37,354 nt of DNA from Lachnospiraceae bacterium (GCA_017455525.1 JAFTAP010000104.1:1-37354); one strand, 5' to 3'; positions 26,252-35,348 are shown, numbered from the stretch's first letter. Notes: generated by a model not told the origin, from the sequence alone. Program-made: numbers and translations.

Positions 26252-26439
26252 TGGCAAAGAAGCTTAAGATAACGCTTTCAAAATCTAAGATAGGAGCTAT
26301 CCCCAAGCAGAGGAAGACCGTGGAGGCATTAGGGCTTCACAAGACCTATCACACAGTCATCCAGCCTGATAACGATGCTATCCGCGGCATGATACAGAGG
26401 GTAAGGCATCTTGTCACCGTAGAGGAGATAGACGACTGA
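26251..26439 (+). CDS. rpmD: 50S ribosomal protein L30
   Basis: The 62-residue protein shows the family pattern [20 protein letters not shown] and [20 protein letters not shown]. It starts within the TAATG overlap with rpsE. A gap of about 125 bp to the L15 start follows; no gene is evident there. Confidence 0.97.
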   Translation: MAKKLKITLSKSKIGAIPKQRKTVEALGLHKTYHTVIQPDNDAIRGMIQRVRHLVTVEEIDD

Positions 26440-26563
26440 TTTTATTAGCGAATAAGGATTGAGACTGCGGGGAGCGATGAATCCTCGCGTGGAGTTAAAG
26501 GAACTGGCGAGTGGATGCGGGCAAAAGCATCTGCGTAAAGCAACGGAAGGAGATCATATTACG

Positions 26564-27004
26564 ATGGAAATGCATGAATTACACCCTGCGAAGGGTTCCC
26601 GCAAGGAGAGATACAGGAAGGGTCGCGGACACGCCTCAGGAAACGGCAAGACCGCAGGCTACGGACATAAGGGACAGAAGGCAAGGTCTGGCGCTCCCCG
26701 TATAGGGTTCGAGGGAGGACAGATGCCCCTTTACAGAAGGCTTCCAAAGAGGGGCTTCAAGAACTACAACCATAAGGAGATCGTGATCCTTAACGTATCA
26801 CAGCTTGATAAGTACTATGAGGATGGAGCTACGGTAGTTCCCGAGGATCTCATAGAGAGGAAGATAATCAAGGATACGAAGGACGGGCTCAAGATATTAG
26901 GTAACGGAGAGCTCACGAAGAAGCTGACCGTAAAGGCGCACGCTTTCTCTGAGACAGCAAAGCAGAAAATAGAAGCGGCGGGTGGAAAAGCCGAGGTGAT
27001 CTGA
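26564..27004 (+). CDS. rplO: 50S ribosomal protein L15
   Basis: L15 is a late-assembly 50S protein. The ATG at 26564 ([20 protein letters not shown]), preceded by AAGGAGATC, gives 146 residues, the usual length. The open frame extends upstream to 26459, but that stretch has no L15 similarity. The core shows [20 protein letters not shown] and [18 protein letters not shown]. It overlaps secY by 1 bp. Confidence 0.97.
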   Translation: MEMHELHPAKGSRKERYRKGRGHASGNGKTAGYGHKGQKARSGAPRIGFEGGQMPLYRRLPKRGFKNYNHKEIVILNVSQLDKYYEDGATVVPEDLIERKIIKDTKDGLKILGNGELTKKLTVKAHAFSETAKQKIEAAGGKAEVI

Positions 27005-28323
27005 TGATTGAAACAGTAAAGAACGCTTTCAAGATTAAGGAGATCAGGAACGGCATAATCTTCACATTGCTGATGCTGGTCGTCGTCCGTCTCGGATGTC
27101 AGCTTCCGGTTCCCGGTATTAACAGGGACTTCTTTGCGGAGTGGTTTTCGCAGATAACGGGCGATTCGGATTCGTTTAACTTTTTCAATGCCTTCACGGG
27201 CGGTTCCTTTGAGAACATGTCCTTATTCGCATTGAATATAACCCCCTATATCACATCGAGCATCATAATCCAGCTCTTGACCATAGCTATCCCTGCATTG
27301 GAAGAGATGCAGAAGGAGGGCGAAGAGGGCAGGAAGAAGCTCGTGTCTATTACGAGATACCTGACGATAGGACTTGCTCTTATCGAGTCTCTTGCTATGG
27401 CGATAGGCTTCGGAAGGCAGGGCATACTCGAAAAGTATGATGCACTTAATGTCATACTCGTGATATGCACTCTGACGGCGGGCTCCGCCTTCCTTATGTG
27501 GATAGGCGAGCAGATAACGGAGTACGGCGTAGGAAACGGTATATCCATCGTCCTCACGATCAATATCATATCGAGGATACCTGATGACATGACGAGCTTA
27601 TATACGATGTTCGTCTCAGGCAGGCCTGTAGCTTATATGATACTTAACGGCGTCATCATTCTCGCCATTATTCTAGTGACCATAGTTCTTACCATATTGC
27701 TGAACGACGCAGAGCGCCGGATTCCCGTGCAGTATGCCAAGAAGATGCAGGGCAGGAAGCAGTACGGCGGCAACAGCACTTATATTCCGTTAAAAGTGAA
27801 TACAGGCAACGTCATACCGATAATATTCGCTTCATCAATAATGCAGTTCCCTGTCGTCATAGCCCAGCTTTTCGGCAAGACAGGCGGCACGTCGGTATGG
27901 GGACATATCTTAAGGGCTTTAAGCTCGAGCAACTGGTTTAATGCGGCTACGCCTTGGTATACGATAGGAGCATTGGTTTATATCCTGCTCGTCATATTCT
28001 TTGCTTACTTCTACACGTCGATAACCTTCAATCCCTTGGAGATTGCCGATAATATGAAGAAGCAGGGCGGCTTTATCCCGGGGATAAGGCCCGGCAAGCC
28101 CACCAGCGACTATCTTACGAAGATACTGAACTATATCATCTTCATAGGCGCCGTAGGACTTGTGATAGTAGCGATGATCCCGATATTCTTCAACGGAGCG
28201 TTCAATGCGAATGTCACTTTCGGAGGAACCTCGCTCATAATCATAGTCGGCGTCATACTTGAGACCTTGAAGCAGATAGAGTCCAAGATGGTAGTCAGGA
28301 ATTATAAGGGCTTCTTGTCGTGA
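27004..28323 (+). CDS. secY: Protein translocase subunit SecY
   Basis: SecY is the channel of the Sec translocon. The 439-residue protein has about ten membrane helices, beginning with KEIRNGIIFTLLMLVVVRLG. The plug-adjacent helix segment with NITPYITSSIIIQLLTIAIP and the cytoplasmic loop AERRIPVQYAKKMQGR are characteristic, as is NPLEIADNMKKQGGFIPGIR near the C-terminus. It starts on the rplO stop and is followed by adk after 16 bp. Confidence 0.98.
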   Translation: MIETVKNAFKIKEIRNGIIFTLLMLVVVRLGCQLPVPGINRDFFAEWFSQITGDSDSFNFFNAFTGGSFENMSLFALNITPYITSSIIIQLLTIAIPALEEMQKEGEEGRKKLVSITRYLTIGLALIESLAMAIGFGRQGILEKYDALNVILVICTLTAGSAFLMWIGEQITEYGVGNGISIVLTINIISRIPDDMTSLYTMFVSGRPVAYMILNGVIILAIILVTIVLTILLNDAERRIPVQYAKKMQGRKQYGGNSTYIPLKVNTGNVIPIIFASSIMQFPVVIAQLFGKTGGTSVWGHILRALSSSNWFNAATPWYTIGALVYILLVIFFAYFYTSITFNPLEIADNMKKQGGFIPGIRPGKPTSDYLTKILNYIIFIGAVGLVIVAMIPIFFNGAFNANVTFGGTSLIIIVGVILETLKQIESKMVVRNYKGFLS

Positions 28324-28339
28324 AAGGAAAGTAATATAC

Positions 28340-28981
28340 ATGAAGATCATAATGCTGGGAGCACCCGGAGCGGGCAAGGGAACACAGGCCGAGAAGATAG
28401 CGGAGAAATACGGACTGCCGCATATCTCTACGGGCGACATCTTCCGTAAGAATATAAAGGAAGGCACTGAGCTTGGCAGGGAAGCAAAGGGCTACATGGA
28501 TAAGGGAGCGCTGGTTCCCGATGAGCTGACAGTAAGGATGCTTCTTGACAGGGTGAGTAAGAACGACTGCAAGGAAGGCTATATACTTGACGGTTTTCCG
28601 AGGACGATACCCCAGGCAGAGGCTTTGGACGCAGAGCTTACAAAGCTTGGCGAGAAGATAGATTATGCCGTGGACGTCGAGGTTCCGGATGAGAATATAG
28701 TAAAGAGGATGTCCGGACGCAGGGCTTGTCCTAAGTGCCAGGCGACCTATCATTTAGAGTTCATCCCCCCGAAGCAGGAGGGCGTGTGCGATGAGTGTGG
28801 GACCGGGCTTGTGATAAGGGATGACGACAAGCCCGAGACGGTACAGAAGAGACTGTCCGTGTATCACGAGCAGACGCAGCCGCTCATAGATTTCTACGGA
28901 AAGAAGAACGTGCTGCACACTGTCGATGGGACGCAGGATGTCGAGGATGTCTTTAAGGCGATAAAGGACATATTAAAGTAG
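28340..28981 (+). CDS. adk: Adenylate kinase, zinc-lid type
   Basis: Adk interconverts ATP plus AMP and two ADP. The 213-residue protein has the P-loop GAPGAGKGT (7-15), DGFPRT and a lid carrying a four-cysteine zinc site (CPKC, then CDEC) typical of Gram-positive adenylate kinases. In related genomes a methionine aminopeptidase gene commonly follows. Here infA starts 21 bp later instead. Confidence 0.98.
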   Translation: MKIIMLGAPGAGKGTQAEKIAEKYGLPHISTGDIFRKNIKEGTELGREAKGYMDKGALVPDELTVRMLLDRVSKNDCKEGYILDGFPRTIPQAEALDAELTKLGEKIDYAVDVEVPDENIVKRMSGRRACPKCQATYHLEFIPPKQEGVCDECGTGLVIRDDDKPETVQKRLSVYHEQTQPLIDFYGKKNVLHTVDGTQDVEDVFKAIKDILK

Positions 28982-29002
28982 GCATAGGTTCGAGGGGAGT
29001 AT

Positions 29003-29221
29003 ATGTCAAAAGCAGATGTCATAGAAGTAGAGGGAAAAGTAGTAGAGAAGCTGCCTAACGCCATGTTCCGCGTGACGCTTGAGAACGGACATGAGATATT
29101 GGCTCACATATCGGGCAAGCTTCGCATGAACTTCATCAAGATATTGCCGGGGGATAAGGTTACGATAGAGCTTTCGCCCTACGATCTCACCAAAGGCAGG
29201 ATCACATGGAGGGATAAATAA
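29003..29221 (+). CDS. infA: Translation initiation factor IF-1
   Basis: IF-1 blocks the A site during initiation. The 72-residue protein is an S1-type OB fold with [40 protein letters not shown] and a conserved ending [21 protein letters not shown] precedes the start. Confidence 0.98.
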   Translation: MSKADVIEVEGKVVEKLPNAMFRVTLENGHEILAHISGKLRMNFIKILPGDKVTIELSPYDLTKGRITWRDK

Positions 29222-29229
29222 AATAGTCC

Positions 29230-29258
29230 TTGAAATGCGGTCGAGGCTGTGTTATTAT
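29230..29258 (+). promoter_or_regulatory. Internal promoter before rpmJ
   Basis: TTGAAA (29230-29235) and TATTAT (29253-29258) are 17 nt apart, and the spacer ends in CTGTGT. The similarity to the S10 promoter suggests a shared growth-linked control class. Transcription would start near 29265 and supply rpmJ and the downstream alpha-type genes independently of the upstream operon. Confidence 0.75.
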
Positions 29259-29293
29259 AGCCGTTGACTCTTTTCGGGAAGGGAGGTTTTATT

Positions 29294-29407
29294 ATGAAAG
29301 TAAGAAGCTCAGTTAAACCTATCTGCGAGAAGTGCAAGATAGTAAAGAGGAAAGGCAAGATCCGCGTGATCTGCGAGAATCCGAAGCATAAGCAGGTACA
29401 GGGGTAG
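29294..29407 (+). CDS. rpmJ: 50S ribosomal protein L36
   Basis: A 37-residue protein, read directly from the sequence: [20 protein letters not shown] followed by [17 protein letters not shown]. It is the zinc-binding (C+) form with CEKC, a third Cys and a His, and has the standard length. GGGAGG lies 7 nt before the ATG. Confidence 0.97.
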   Translation: MKVRSSVKPICEKCKIVKRKGKIRVICENPKHKQVQG

Positions 29408-29553
29408 GATTGGAAACTCCATCAGGAGTTTCAAATTCGTATTTTCCTAGCCCCATAGGGGCGTACCCGTCGAAGACGGGTTTTAGAACGCTTTCATTGA
29501 GCGTTCCAAAAGGAGTACGTATATAGAATACTATAGAAAGGAGATGCTCATTT
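29408..29553 (+). promoter_or_regulatory. Structured leader between rpmJ and rpsM
   Basis: At least four hairpins fill this 146-nt gap: GAAACTCC with GGAGTTTC (29413-29432), GCCCC with GGGGC (29450-29462), ACCCGTC with GACGGGT followed by TTTT (29465-29484), and GAACGCT with AGCGTTC (29486-29506). The last one can extend so that TTTT (29481-29484) pairs with AAAA (about 29508-29511), which would occupy the T-run of the previous hairpin. That is the layout of a terminator and antiterminator pair. In E. coli, S4 controls this operon from a leader just before rpsM, so S4 is a reasonable candidate regulator. Confidence 0.65.
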
Positions 29554-29922
29554 ATGGCTCGAATTGCCGGTGTTGATTTGCCCAGGGATAAGCGCGTCGA
29601 GATAGGACTGACGTATATCTACGGAATCGGCAGGTCTTCCGCTACGAGGATACTTAAGGAAGCAGGAGTCAATCCTGACACCCGCTGCAAGGACCTCACC
29701 GATGCGGAAGTAACCAAGATCCGTGACGTCATAGACAAGACGCAGGTCATCGAGGGTGATCTCAGGAGAGAAGTCGCTATGAATATCAAGCGCCTCACAG
29801 AGATCGGCTGCTACAGGGGAATACGCCACAGAAAGGGACTTCCCTGCCGCGGACAGAAGACCAAGACCAACGCTCGTACCTGCAAGGGTCCGAGAAGGAC
29901 GGTCGCTAACAAGAAGAAGTAA
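29554..29922 (+). CDS. rpsM: 30S ribosomal protein S13
   Basis: S13 contacts P-site tRNA and forms subunit bridges. The 122-residue protein begins [20 protein letters not shown] and shows [14 protein letters not shown] and the basic tail [30 protein letters not shown] precedes the start. It opens the alpha-type gene group. Confidence 0.98.
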   Translation: MARIAGVDLPRDKRVEIGLTYIYGIGRSSATRILKEAGVNPDTRCKDLTDAEVTKIRDVIDKTQVIEGDLRREVAMNIKRLTEIGCYRGIRHRKGLPCRGQKTKTNARTCKGPRRTVANKKK

Positions 29923-29973
29923 GAATAGTAACTATTAACGAATTTTAGCATTTACGAAAGTAGGTTAGTTTTA

Positions 29974-30378
29974 ATGGCTGGTAAGACACAAGCAGGTGCG
30001 AAGAAGGTAACGAAAAAGCGCATCAAGAAAAACGTTGAACACGGACAGGCACATATTCAGTCATCCTTCAACAACACTATCGTGACGCTGACGGATGCGC
30101 AGGGTAACGCTCTCTCATGGGCAAGTGCCGGTGGTCTGGGATTTAGAGGTTCAAGGAAATCTACTCCATATGCGGCTCAGATGGCAGCGGAGACTGCCAC
30201 CAAAGCAGCCCTTCCTTATGGTTTGAAGACGGTTGATGTCATGGTCAAGGGACCGGGCTCAGGACGGGAAGCAGCTATCAGGGCGCTTGCCGCTGCCGGA
30301 CTTCAGGTAACGAGTATCAAGGACGTGACGCCGGTTCCGCACAACGGATGCCGTCCGCCCAAGCGCAGAAGAGTATAA
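29974..30378 (+). CDS. rpsK: 30S ribosomal protein S11
   Basis: S11 forms part of the 30S platform. The 134-residue protein has a Lys-rich tail and then [40 protein letters not shown] and the C-terminal [18 protein letters not shown]. The only ribosome-binding-like sequence is AAAGTAGG, weaker than in neighbouring genes. Confidence 0.98.
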   Translation: MAGKTQAGAKKVTKKRIKKNVEHGQAHIQSSFNNTIVTLTDAQGNALSWASAGGLGFRGSRKSTPYAAQMAAETATKAALPYGLKTVDVMVKGPGSGREAAIRALAAAGLQVTSIKDVTPVPHNGCRPPKRRRV

Positions 30379-30399
30379 TCAGGGAGGGAATATAGAGAT

Positions 30400-30993
30400 A
30401 TGGCAGTTAATAGAGAACCTGTTCTGAAAAGGTGCAGATCGCTGGGGCTTGATCCTGTATATCTTGGATATGATAAGAAATCCAAGAGGCAGCTCAAGAG
30501 ATCCGGCAGAAAGATAAGTGAGTACGGCTTACAGCTTCGTGAGAAGCAGAAGGCCAAGTTCATATACGGCGTGCTGGAGAAGCCTTTCAGGAATTACTAT
30601 GATAAGGCTGACAAGATGAAAGGCATGACTGGTCCGAACCTCATGACTATGTTAGAGAGAAGGCTTGATAACGTAGTCTTCCGTTTGGGCTTTGCGAAGA
30701 CTCGCAGGGAGGCCCGCCAGATGGTAGATCACAAGATCTTCTCAGTGAACGGGAAGACCGTGAATATCCCTTCATACAGCGTGAAGCCGGGCGACGTGAT
30801 CGAGATAAGAGAGAACAAGAGATCATCACAGCATATAAAGGACGTGCTTGAGACTACGGCAGGACGCACAGTTCCTGCATGGCTTATAGCTGACCCGGAG
30901 CATTTCAAGGGAACGATAGACAGGCTTCCTGAGAGGGAGGAGATAGACGTCCCTGTGGACGAGATGCTTATAGTCGAGTTGTATTCTAAGTAA
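30400..30993 (+). CDS. rpsD: 30S ribosomal protein S4
   Basis: S4 starts 30S assembly and represses its own operon in several bacteria. The 197-residue protein begins MAVNREPVLKRCRSLGLDP and lacks the N-terminal four-cysteine zinc site (a C-minus form). The S4 RNA-binding domain is seen in LERRLDNVVFRLGFAKTRRE and ARQMVDHKIFSVNGKTVNIP. AGGGAGGG precedes the start. Confidence 0.98.
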   Translation: MAVNREPVLKRCRSLGLDPVYLGYDKKSKRQLKRSGRKISEYGLQLREKQKAKFIYGVLEKPFRNYYDKADKMKGMTGPNLMTMLERRLDNVVFRLGFAKTRREARQMVDHKIFSVNGKTVNIPSYSVKPGDVIEIRENKRSSQHIKDVLETTAGRTVPAWLIADPEHFKGTIDRLPEREEIDVPVDEMLIVELYSK

Positions 30994-31008
30994 TTAGGAG
31001 GTATTCGA

Positions 31009-31977
31009 TTGTTCGAATTTGATAAACCAAAGATTGAGATACAGGACAAATCAGGGGACGGCAGGTATGCCAGGTTTATCTGCACTCCTTTAGAGAGGGG
31101 CTATGGTATCACTATCGGGAATTCGTTAAGGCGCATCATGCTCTCATCGCTTCCCGGTACCGCTGTAAGTCAGGTAAAGGTAGACGGAGTGCTTCATGAG
31201 TTCACTACGATACCCGGAGTAAAGGAAGATCTCACGGAGATCATCCTTAATATAAAGGAGCTCGCTATCCGCAATACCAGCTCTTCAGATGATGAGGTCA
31301 AGACCGCATATATCGAGTGCGAGGGCGAGGGCGAGGTTACAGGAGCCGACGTGCAGTGCGATCAGGACATAGAGGTCGTGAATAAGGATCTGCACATAGC
31401 AACCTTAAGCGGTAAGGATTCGAAGCTTTACATAGAGCTTACGATAACGAATGGCAGAGGCTACGTATCGGCGGAGCAGAATAAGAGCCCGGAGCTTCCT
31501 ATAGGCGTTATTTCCATTGACTCCATCTATACGCCCGTAGAGCGCGTGAATATGAGCGTGGAGAATACCCGTGTAGGACAGCAGACGGACTTTGACAAGC
31601 TGACTCTTGATGTATACACAAATGGGGCGTTAAGCCCTGAGGATGCGGTAAGCCTTGCGGCAAAGGTTCTGTCAGAGCATCTGAATCTTTTCGTCGATCT
31701 GTCTGATGCGGCAAGCAGGGCAGAGGTTATGTCAGCAAAGAAAGAGGACACAAAGGTGGATGTGATGAATATGTCCATCGATGAGCTTGAGCTTTCTGTG
31801 CGGTCGTATAACTGCTTAAAGCGCGCAGGCATCAACACGGTATCCGAGCTTACGAATAAGACGCCTGACGAGATGATGAAGGTAAGGAACCTCGGACGCA
31901 AGTCTTTAGAGGAAGTGCTTGAGAAGCTTAAGGATTTAGGTTTAGAGCTTAAGGCAGGAATGCCGATAGTAGAATAA
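31009..31977 (+). CDS. rpoA: RNA polymerase subunit alpha
   Basis: This is the assembly platform of RNA polymerase. The 322-residue protein starts with a TTG (31009) preceded by TAGGAGG and begins [13 protein letters not shown]. The N-terminal domain contains [20 protein letters not shown], and the C-terminal domain contains [20 protein letters not shown] and [19 protein letters not shown]. The length is normal. A 94-bp gap with hairpins follows. Confidence 0.98.
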   Translation: MFEFDKPKIEIQDKSGDGRYARFICTPLERGYGITIGNSLRRIMLSSLPGTAVSQVKVDGVLHEFTTIPGVKEDLTEIILNIKELAIRNTSSSDDEVKTAYIECEGEGEVTGADVQCDQDIEVVNKDLHIATLSGKDSKLYIELTITNGRGYVSAEQNKSPELPIGVISIDSIYTPVERVNMSVENTRVGQQTDFDKLTLDVYTNGALSPEDAVSLAAKVLSEHLNLFVDLSDAASRAEVMSAKKEDTKVDVMNMSIDELELSVRSYNCLKRAGINTVSELTNKTPDEMMKVRNLGRKSLEEVLEKLKDLGLELKAGMPIVE

Positions 31978-31982
31978 ATAAT

Positions 31983-32052
31983 GGGATCACACGTAATCCC
32001 GAAGGTTGTGTGGTTCCGTCCACTGGAGCAGTAAGACTGATATGCGTGCTCC
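31983..32052 (+). promoter_or_regulatory. Intercistronic hairpins between rpoA and rplQ
   Basis: GGGAT with ATCCC (31983-31987 and 31996-32000) and GGAGCA with TGCTCC (32025-32030 and 32047-32052) are clear. CACAC (near 31988) can instead pair with GTGTG (near 32007), which excludes the first helix. No T-run is present. Possible RNA switch or processing site. Confidence 0.4.
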
Positions 32053-32071
32053 GGCATAGAAAGGAGAAAAA

Positions 32072-32605
32072 ATGGAGTATAGGAAATTAGGAAAGAATTC
32101 ATCGCAGAGGAAGGCTCTGCTAAGGAATCAGGTCACAGCGCTGATACAGCATGATAAGATCGTGACTACCGAAGCGAGGGCAAAGGAGGTCCGCAAGATC
32201 GCTGAGCACCTCATCACCTTAGCTATCAGGGAAAAGGATAACTATGAGACGGTCAAGGTGATGGCGAAGGTTCCCCGCAAGGACAAGGACGGCAAGCGCA
32301 TCAAGGAAGAGAAGGACGGCAAGAAGGTAACGGTATATGACGAGGTCGAGAAGGAGATCAAGAAGGATCTTCCCTCAAGGCTTCATGCCCGTCGCCAGAT
32401 AATGAAGGTCCTCTATCCCGTGACTTACGTTCCGAAGGAAGGCGCGCAGAGAAAGAGGAACACTAAGAAGGTAGACCTCGCGGCGAAACTTTTCGATGAG
32501 ATTGCTCCCAAGTACGCAGACCGCAAGGGCGGCTACACAAGGATAGTAAAGATAGGCCCCCGTCGCGGCGACGCAGCGATGGAAGTATTGCTTGAGCTAG
32601 TATAA
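32072..32605 (+). CDS. rplQ: 50S ribosomal protein L17 with internal insertions
   Basis: L17 lies at the tunnel exit. The 177-residue protein starts [20 protein letters not shown] and ends [20 protein letters not shown] plus LLELV, both canonical. Between the standard helices it carries an insertion of about 48 residues (roughly 52-100), very rich in Lys/Asp/Glu, before SRLHARRQ. A shorter Lys-rich insertion follows near 115-130. The usual bacterial length is about 115-125. Long forms are believed to occur in related Clostridia. AAAGGAG precedes the start. Confidence 0.96.
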   Translation: MEYRKLGKNSSQRKALLRNQVTALIQHDKIVTTEARAKEVRKIAEHLITLAIREKDNYETVKVMAKVPRKDKDGKRIKEEKDGKKVTVYDEVEKEIKKDLPSRLHARRQIMKVLYPVTYVPKEGAQRKRNTKKVDLAAKLFDEIAPKYADRKGGYTRIVKIGPRRGDAAMEVLLELV

Positions 32606-32626
32606 AGCACAGAATAATCAGATGCG

Positions 32627-32660
32627 AAGCCCGAATGGTACAGTCCGTTCGGGCTTTTCA
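32627..32660 (+). terminator. Intrinsic terminator of the ribosomal superoperon
   Basis: A 9-bp stem, AAGCCCGAA (32627-32635) with TTCGGGCTT (32648-32656), with a 12-nt loop, ends in TTTT (32655-32658). It is the first clear rho-independent terminator after the S10 promoter, and lies 22 nt behind rplQ. Confidence 0.85.
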
Positions 32661-32663
32661 TAT

Positions 32664-32692
32664 TTGCTAGGAACGCTATTTTATAGTATATT
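32664..32692 (+). promoter_or_regulatory. Promoter of the ecfA-ecfT unit, close to the start codon
   Basis: TTGCTA (32664-32669) and TATATT (32687-32692) are 17 nt apart. The ATG at 32702 is only 9 nt beyond the -10 box, and no Shine-Dalgarno sequence is present, so the transcript may be leaderless. No riboswitch can fit in this leader. Confidence 0.55.
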
Positions 32693-32701
32693 TAACGCAC
32701 T

Positions 32702-34549
32702 ATGGCTATCGTAGAGACACATGATCTGAGCTTTGATTATATACGCCGTGATGATGAGGGGAATGTCGCTTCCATCAACAGGGCTTTGAATGATGTGGAG
32801 CTTTCCGTGGAGAAGGGGGAGTTTATCGCCATCCTTGGCGGGAACGGGTCGGGGAAGTCCACTCTTGCGAAGCATATTAACGCTATCCTCTATCCAACGG
32901 AGGGGTATGTACTTGTTGATGGCAAGGATACCTCAGATGAGGCTAATACTCTCGATATCCGCCAGAAGGCGGGCATGATATTCCAGAATCCCGATAATCA
33001 GATAATAGGCTCCGTAGTCGAGGAAGACGTAGGCTTCGGACCGGAGAATATGGGCATCCCTACGGAGGATATCTGGGCGAGAGTAGAGGAGTCCTTGAAG
33101 ATTCTTGGCATGTGGGAGTACCGGAAGCACTCGCCTATGAGGCTATCCGGCGGACAGAAGCAGAGGGTCGCCATAGCGGGGGTAGTAGCAATGCACCCCG
33201 AATGCATCATAATGGACGAGCCTACGGCTATGCTCGATCCTGCGGGACGGAAGGATGTGATAAGGGCGGCGAGGGCTCTTAATGACGTCGAGAAGGTTAC
33301 GATAATCCTTATCACGCATTATATGGAGGAGGTCGTCTATGCAAACAGGGTTTTCGTCATGCAGGACGGCGAGATAAAGCTGACAGGTACTCCGAGGGAG
33401 ATATTTTCAAGGGTAGAGGAGCTGGAAGGTCTGCGTCTTAACGTACCGCAGGCTACGAGGCTTGCTTATGAGCTTAAGAAGAGAGGACTTACGCAGCTTC
33501 CCGACGGAATATTAACGGAAAAGGAACTTGTAACTGAACTATGTCGTTGCTTTCCAGCGGCCAGAGCCCTGCCCGCTGAAAGCAACGCTCACCGCCATGC
33601 AGAATTGACTGCGTCAATGGGCGGTGAGCTGAATGACCAAGGATATAGCTCCGAAGCCACGCAGCAAGTGCGTGGCTCGGGAATTGGCGATAATGTCAAG
33701 TCTATAATTCTCGACCATATAAACTACATATACAGCAAGGGCACGAGCGATGAGATAAAGGCGCTTGACGACGTGTCCTTTGAGATACGAACGGGGGATT
33801 TCATCGGGCTTATCGGTCATACCGGCTCAGGGAAGTCAACGCTCGTGCAGCATCTTGACGGACTGCTTAAGGCTACGTCAGGTCATATTTATTACAACGG
33901 AGAGGACATATACGATAAGGACTATGACATGAGGGCTTTAAGGGGTAAGGTCGGGCTTGTGTTCCAATACCCGGAGCATCAGTTATTTGAAGAGGATGTA
34001 TTCAAGGATGTCTGCTTCGGACCTAAGAATATGGGAATGTCCGACAAGGACACGGAGCTTGCGGCATATAGCGCATTAAAGGCCGTGAAGCTTCCGGATG
34101 ACCTTTTCTACGTGTCGCCCTTTGAGCTTTCAGGCGGGCAGAAAAGACGGGTGGCTATAGCGGGAGTGCTGGCTATGAAGCCAGAGGTGCTTGTGCTTGA
34201 CGAGCCTACGGCGGGACTTGACCCTGAGGGCAGGGACGAGATACTTGATCTGGTGAAGGAGCTGCATGACGATCAGGGCATCACTGTCGTGCTCGTCTCT
34301 CATTCCATGGAGGATGTGGCAAACTATGCGAGCCATATCATAGTCTTGGAAAAGGGCAGGGTATATATGGACGGAACCCCGAAGGAGATATTCTCGCATA
34401 TAGAGGAGCTTGAGAATATAGGACTTGCGGCGCCCAGAGTCACTTATATAATGAATGAGCTTTACAAGAGGGGCTTTGAGGTGGATGTCACGGCGACTAC
34501 TATACCGGAGGCGGTTAATTCCGTCATAGGGGCGGTGTGGAATGCTTAG
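32702..34549 (+). CDS. Fused ECF transporter ATPase, EcfA1-EcfA2 in one chain
   Basis: This protein drives uptake of vitamins or other micronutrients by ECF transporters, with exchangeable S-subunits. The 615-residue chain has two complete ABC domains. The first has Walker [10 protein letters not shown] (46-54) and LSGGQKQR (148-155); the second has GHTGSGKST (372-380) and a second LSGGQKRR. In most Bacillota these are two adjacent genes of about 280 residues each. Here residues up to about 282 ([13 protein letters not shown]) match the end of an EcfA1, and residues from about 331 ([18 protein letters not shown]) match the start of an EcfA2. The 45-50 residues in between (282-327) are encoded by a block of inverted repeats. 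It overlaps ecfT by 8 bp. Assignment of the halves is by order and general similarity. Confidence 0.92.
   Translation: MAIVETHDLSFDYIRRDDEGNVASINRALNDVELSVEKGEFIAILGGNGSGKSTLAKHINAILYPTEGYVLVDGKDTSDEANTLDIRQKAGMIFQNPDNQIIGSVVEEDVGFGPENMGIPTEDIWARVEESLKILGMWEYRKHSPMRLSGGQKQRVAIAGVVAMHPECIIMDEPTAMLDPAGRKDVIRAARALNDVEKVTIILITHYMEEVVYANRVFVMQDGEIKLTGTPREIFSRVEELEGLRLNVPQATRLAYELKKRGLTQLPDGILTEKELVTELCRCFPAARALPAESNAHRHAELTASMGGELNDQGYSSEATQQVRGSGIGDNVKSIILDHINYIYSKGTSDEIKALDDVSFEIRTGDFIGLIGHTGSGKSTLVQHLDGLLKATSGHIYYNGEDIYDKDYDMRALRGKVGLVFQYPEHQLFEEDVFKDVCFGPKNMGMSDKDTELAAYSALKAVKLPDDLFYVSPFELSGGQKRRVAIAGVLAMKPEVLVLDEPTAGLDPEGRDEILDLVKELHDDQGITVVLVSHSMEDVANYASHIIVLEKGRVYMDGTPKEIFSHIEELENIGLAAPRVTYIMNELYKRGFEVDVTATTIPEAVNSVIGAVWNA
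33545..33680. repeat. Three consecutive inverted repeats read in frame inside the fused ATPase gene
   Basis: Repeat 1 pairs 33545-33560 with 33573-33587 (CGTTGCTTTCCAGCGG and CCGCTGAAAGCAACG, one bulged base). Repeat 2 pairs 33587-33596 with 33620-33629 (GCTCACCGCC and GGCGGTGAGC), and has an inner ATTGAC/GTCAAT pair at 33604-33618. Repeat 3 pairs 33651-33663 with 33669-33680 (CCGAAGCCACGCA and TGCGTGGCTCGG, one bulge) around a GCAAG loop. Repeats 1 and 2 abut at 33587. The whole block is open in the ATPase frame. It resembles palindromic mobile elements of the kind inserted in genes of Rickettsia. Confidence 0.88.
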
Positions 34550-35348
34550 GGAGATGACGCTCGGACAATATTATCAGGCGGAATCAAGGCTTCACAGGCT
34601 CGATCCCAGGGTGAAGCTTGTGGGAACGCTTGTATTCATCATTTCCTTATTCATCTCACAGAAGATAGCGTGCTATGCGGTCGCGACGGTATTCCTTGTC
34701 TGCATGATAAGGCTGTCAAAAGTGCCTTTCTCCTATATGGTGAGAGGAATGAAGGCTATCGTCTTCATCATGCTGATCACGGTCATATTCAATCTTTTCC
34801 TTACGCCGGGAGAGACGCTGATTCATTTCTGGGTATTCACGATTACGAAGGAAGGCTTGAAGAATGCGGTTTACACGGTGATAAGGCTTGCGTATCTGAT
34901 ACTCGGGTCCACGCTTATGACGCTGACTACCACGCCGAACGATCTGACCGACGGTCTGGAAAGAGGCTTGGGCTTCATGCGAGTATTCAAGCTTCCCGTG
35001 CATGAGATAGCTATGATGATGTCGATAGCATTGAGATTCATCCCCATACTTCTCGAAGAGACGGATAAGATAATGAAAGCGCAGCAGGCAAGGGGGGCGG
35101 ACTTTGAGAGCGGAGGACTGATAAAAAGGGCGAGGGCTATGGTCCCTCTTCTCGTGCCGCTCTTTGTATCGGCTTTCAGACGGGCTAATGACCTTGCTCT
35201 TGCTATGGAGGCCAGATGCTATCATGGCGGAGAGGGCAGGACTAAGATGAAGCCGCTTTCATATAAAGCGTGGGATAAGCGGGCGTATGTGATACTTGCA
35301 TGCTATCTTGCCTTGATTATTTTGCTGGGCATAGTGTCGCCTATATGA
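34542..35348 (+). CDS. ecfT: ECF transporter transmembrane protein EcfT
   Basis: EcfT couples the ATPases to the substrate-binding S-subunit. The 268-residue membrane protein begins [20 protein letters not shown] and then has about five to six hydrophobic segments. It carries the coupling-helix motif QQARGADF followed by the second conserved region [15 protein letters not shown]. Its start overlaps the end of the ATPase gene by 8 bp. No S-subunit gene is visible nearby, consistent with a shared (group II) energising module. Confidence 0.95.
   Translation: MLREMTLGQYYQAESRLHRLDPRVKLVGTLVFIISLFISQKIACYAVATVFLVCMIRLSKVPFSYMVRGMKAIVFIMLITVIFNLFLTPGETLIHFWVFTITKEGLKNAVYTVIRLAYLILGSTLMTLTTTPNDLTDGLERGLGFMRVFKLPVHEIAMMMSIALRFIPILLEETDKIMKAQQARGADFESGGLIKRARAMVPLLVPLFVSAFRRANDLALAMEARCYHGGEGRTKMKPLSYKAWDKRAYVILACYLALIILLGIVSPI

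Noticed and set aside
26459-26563. Longer L15 reading frame
   Set aside because: The extension has no L15 pattern; the ATG at 26564 follows AAGGAG and gives the standard length.
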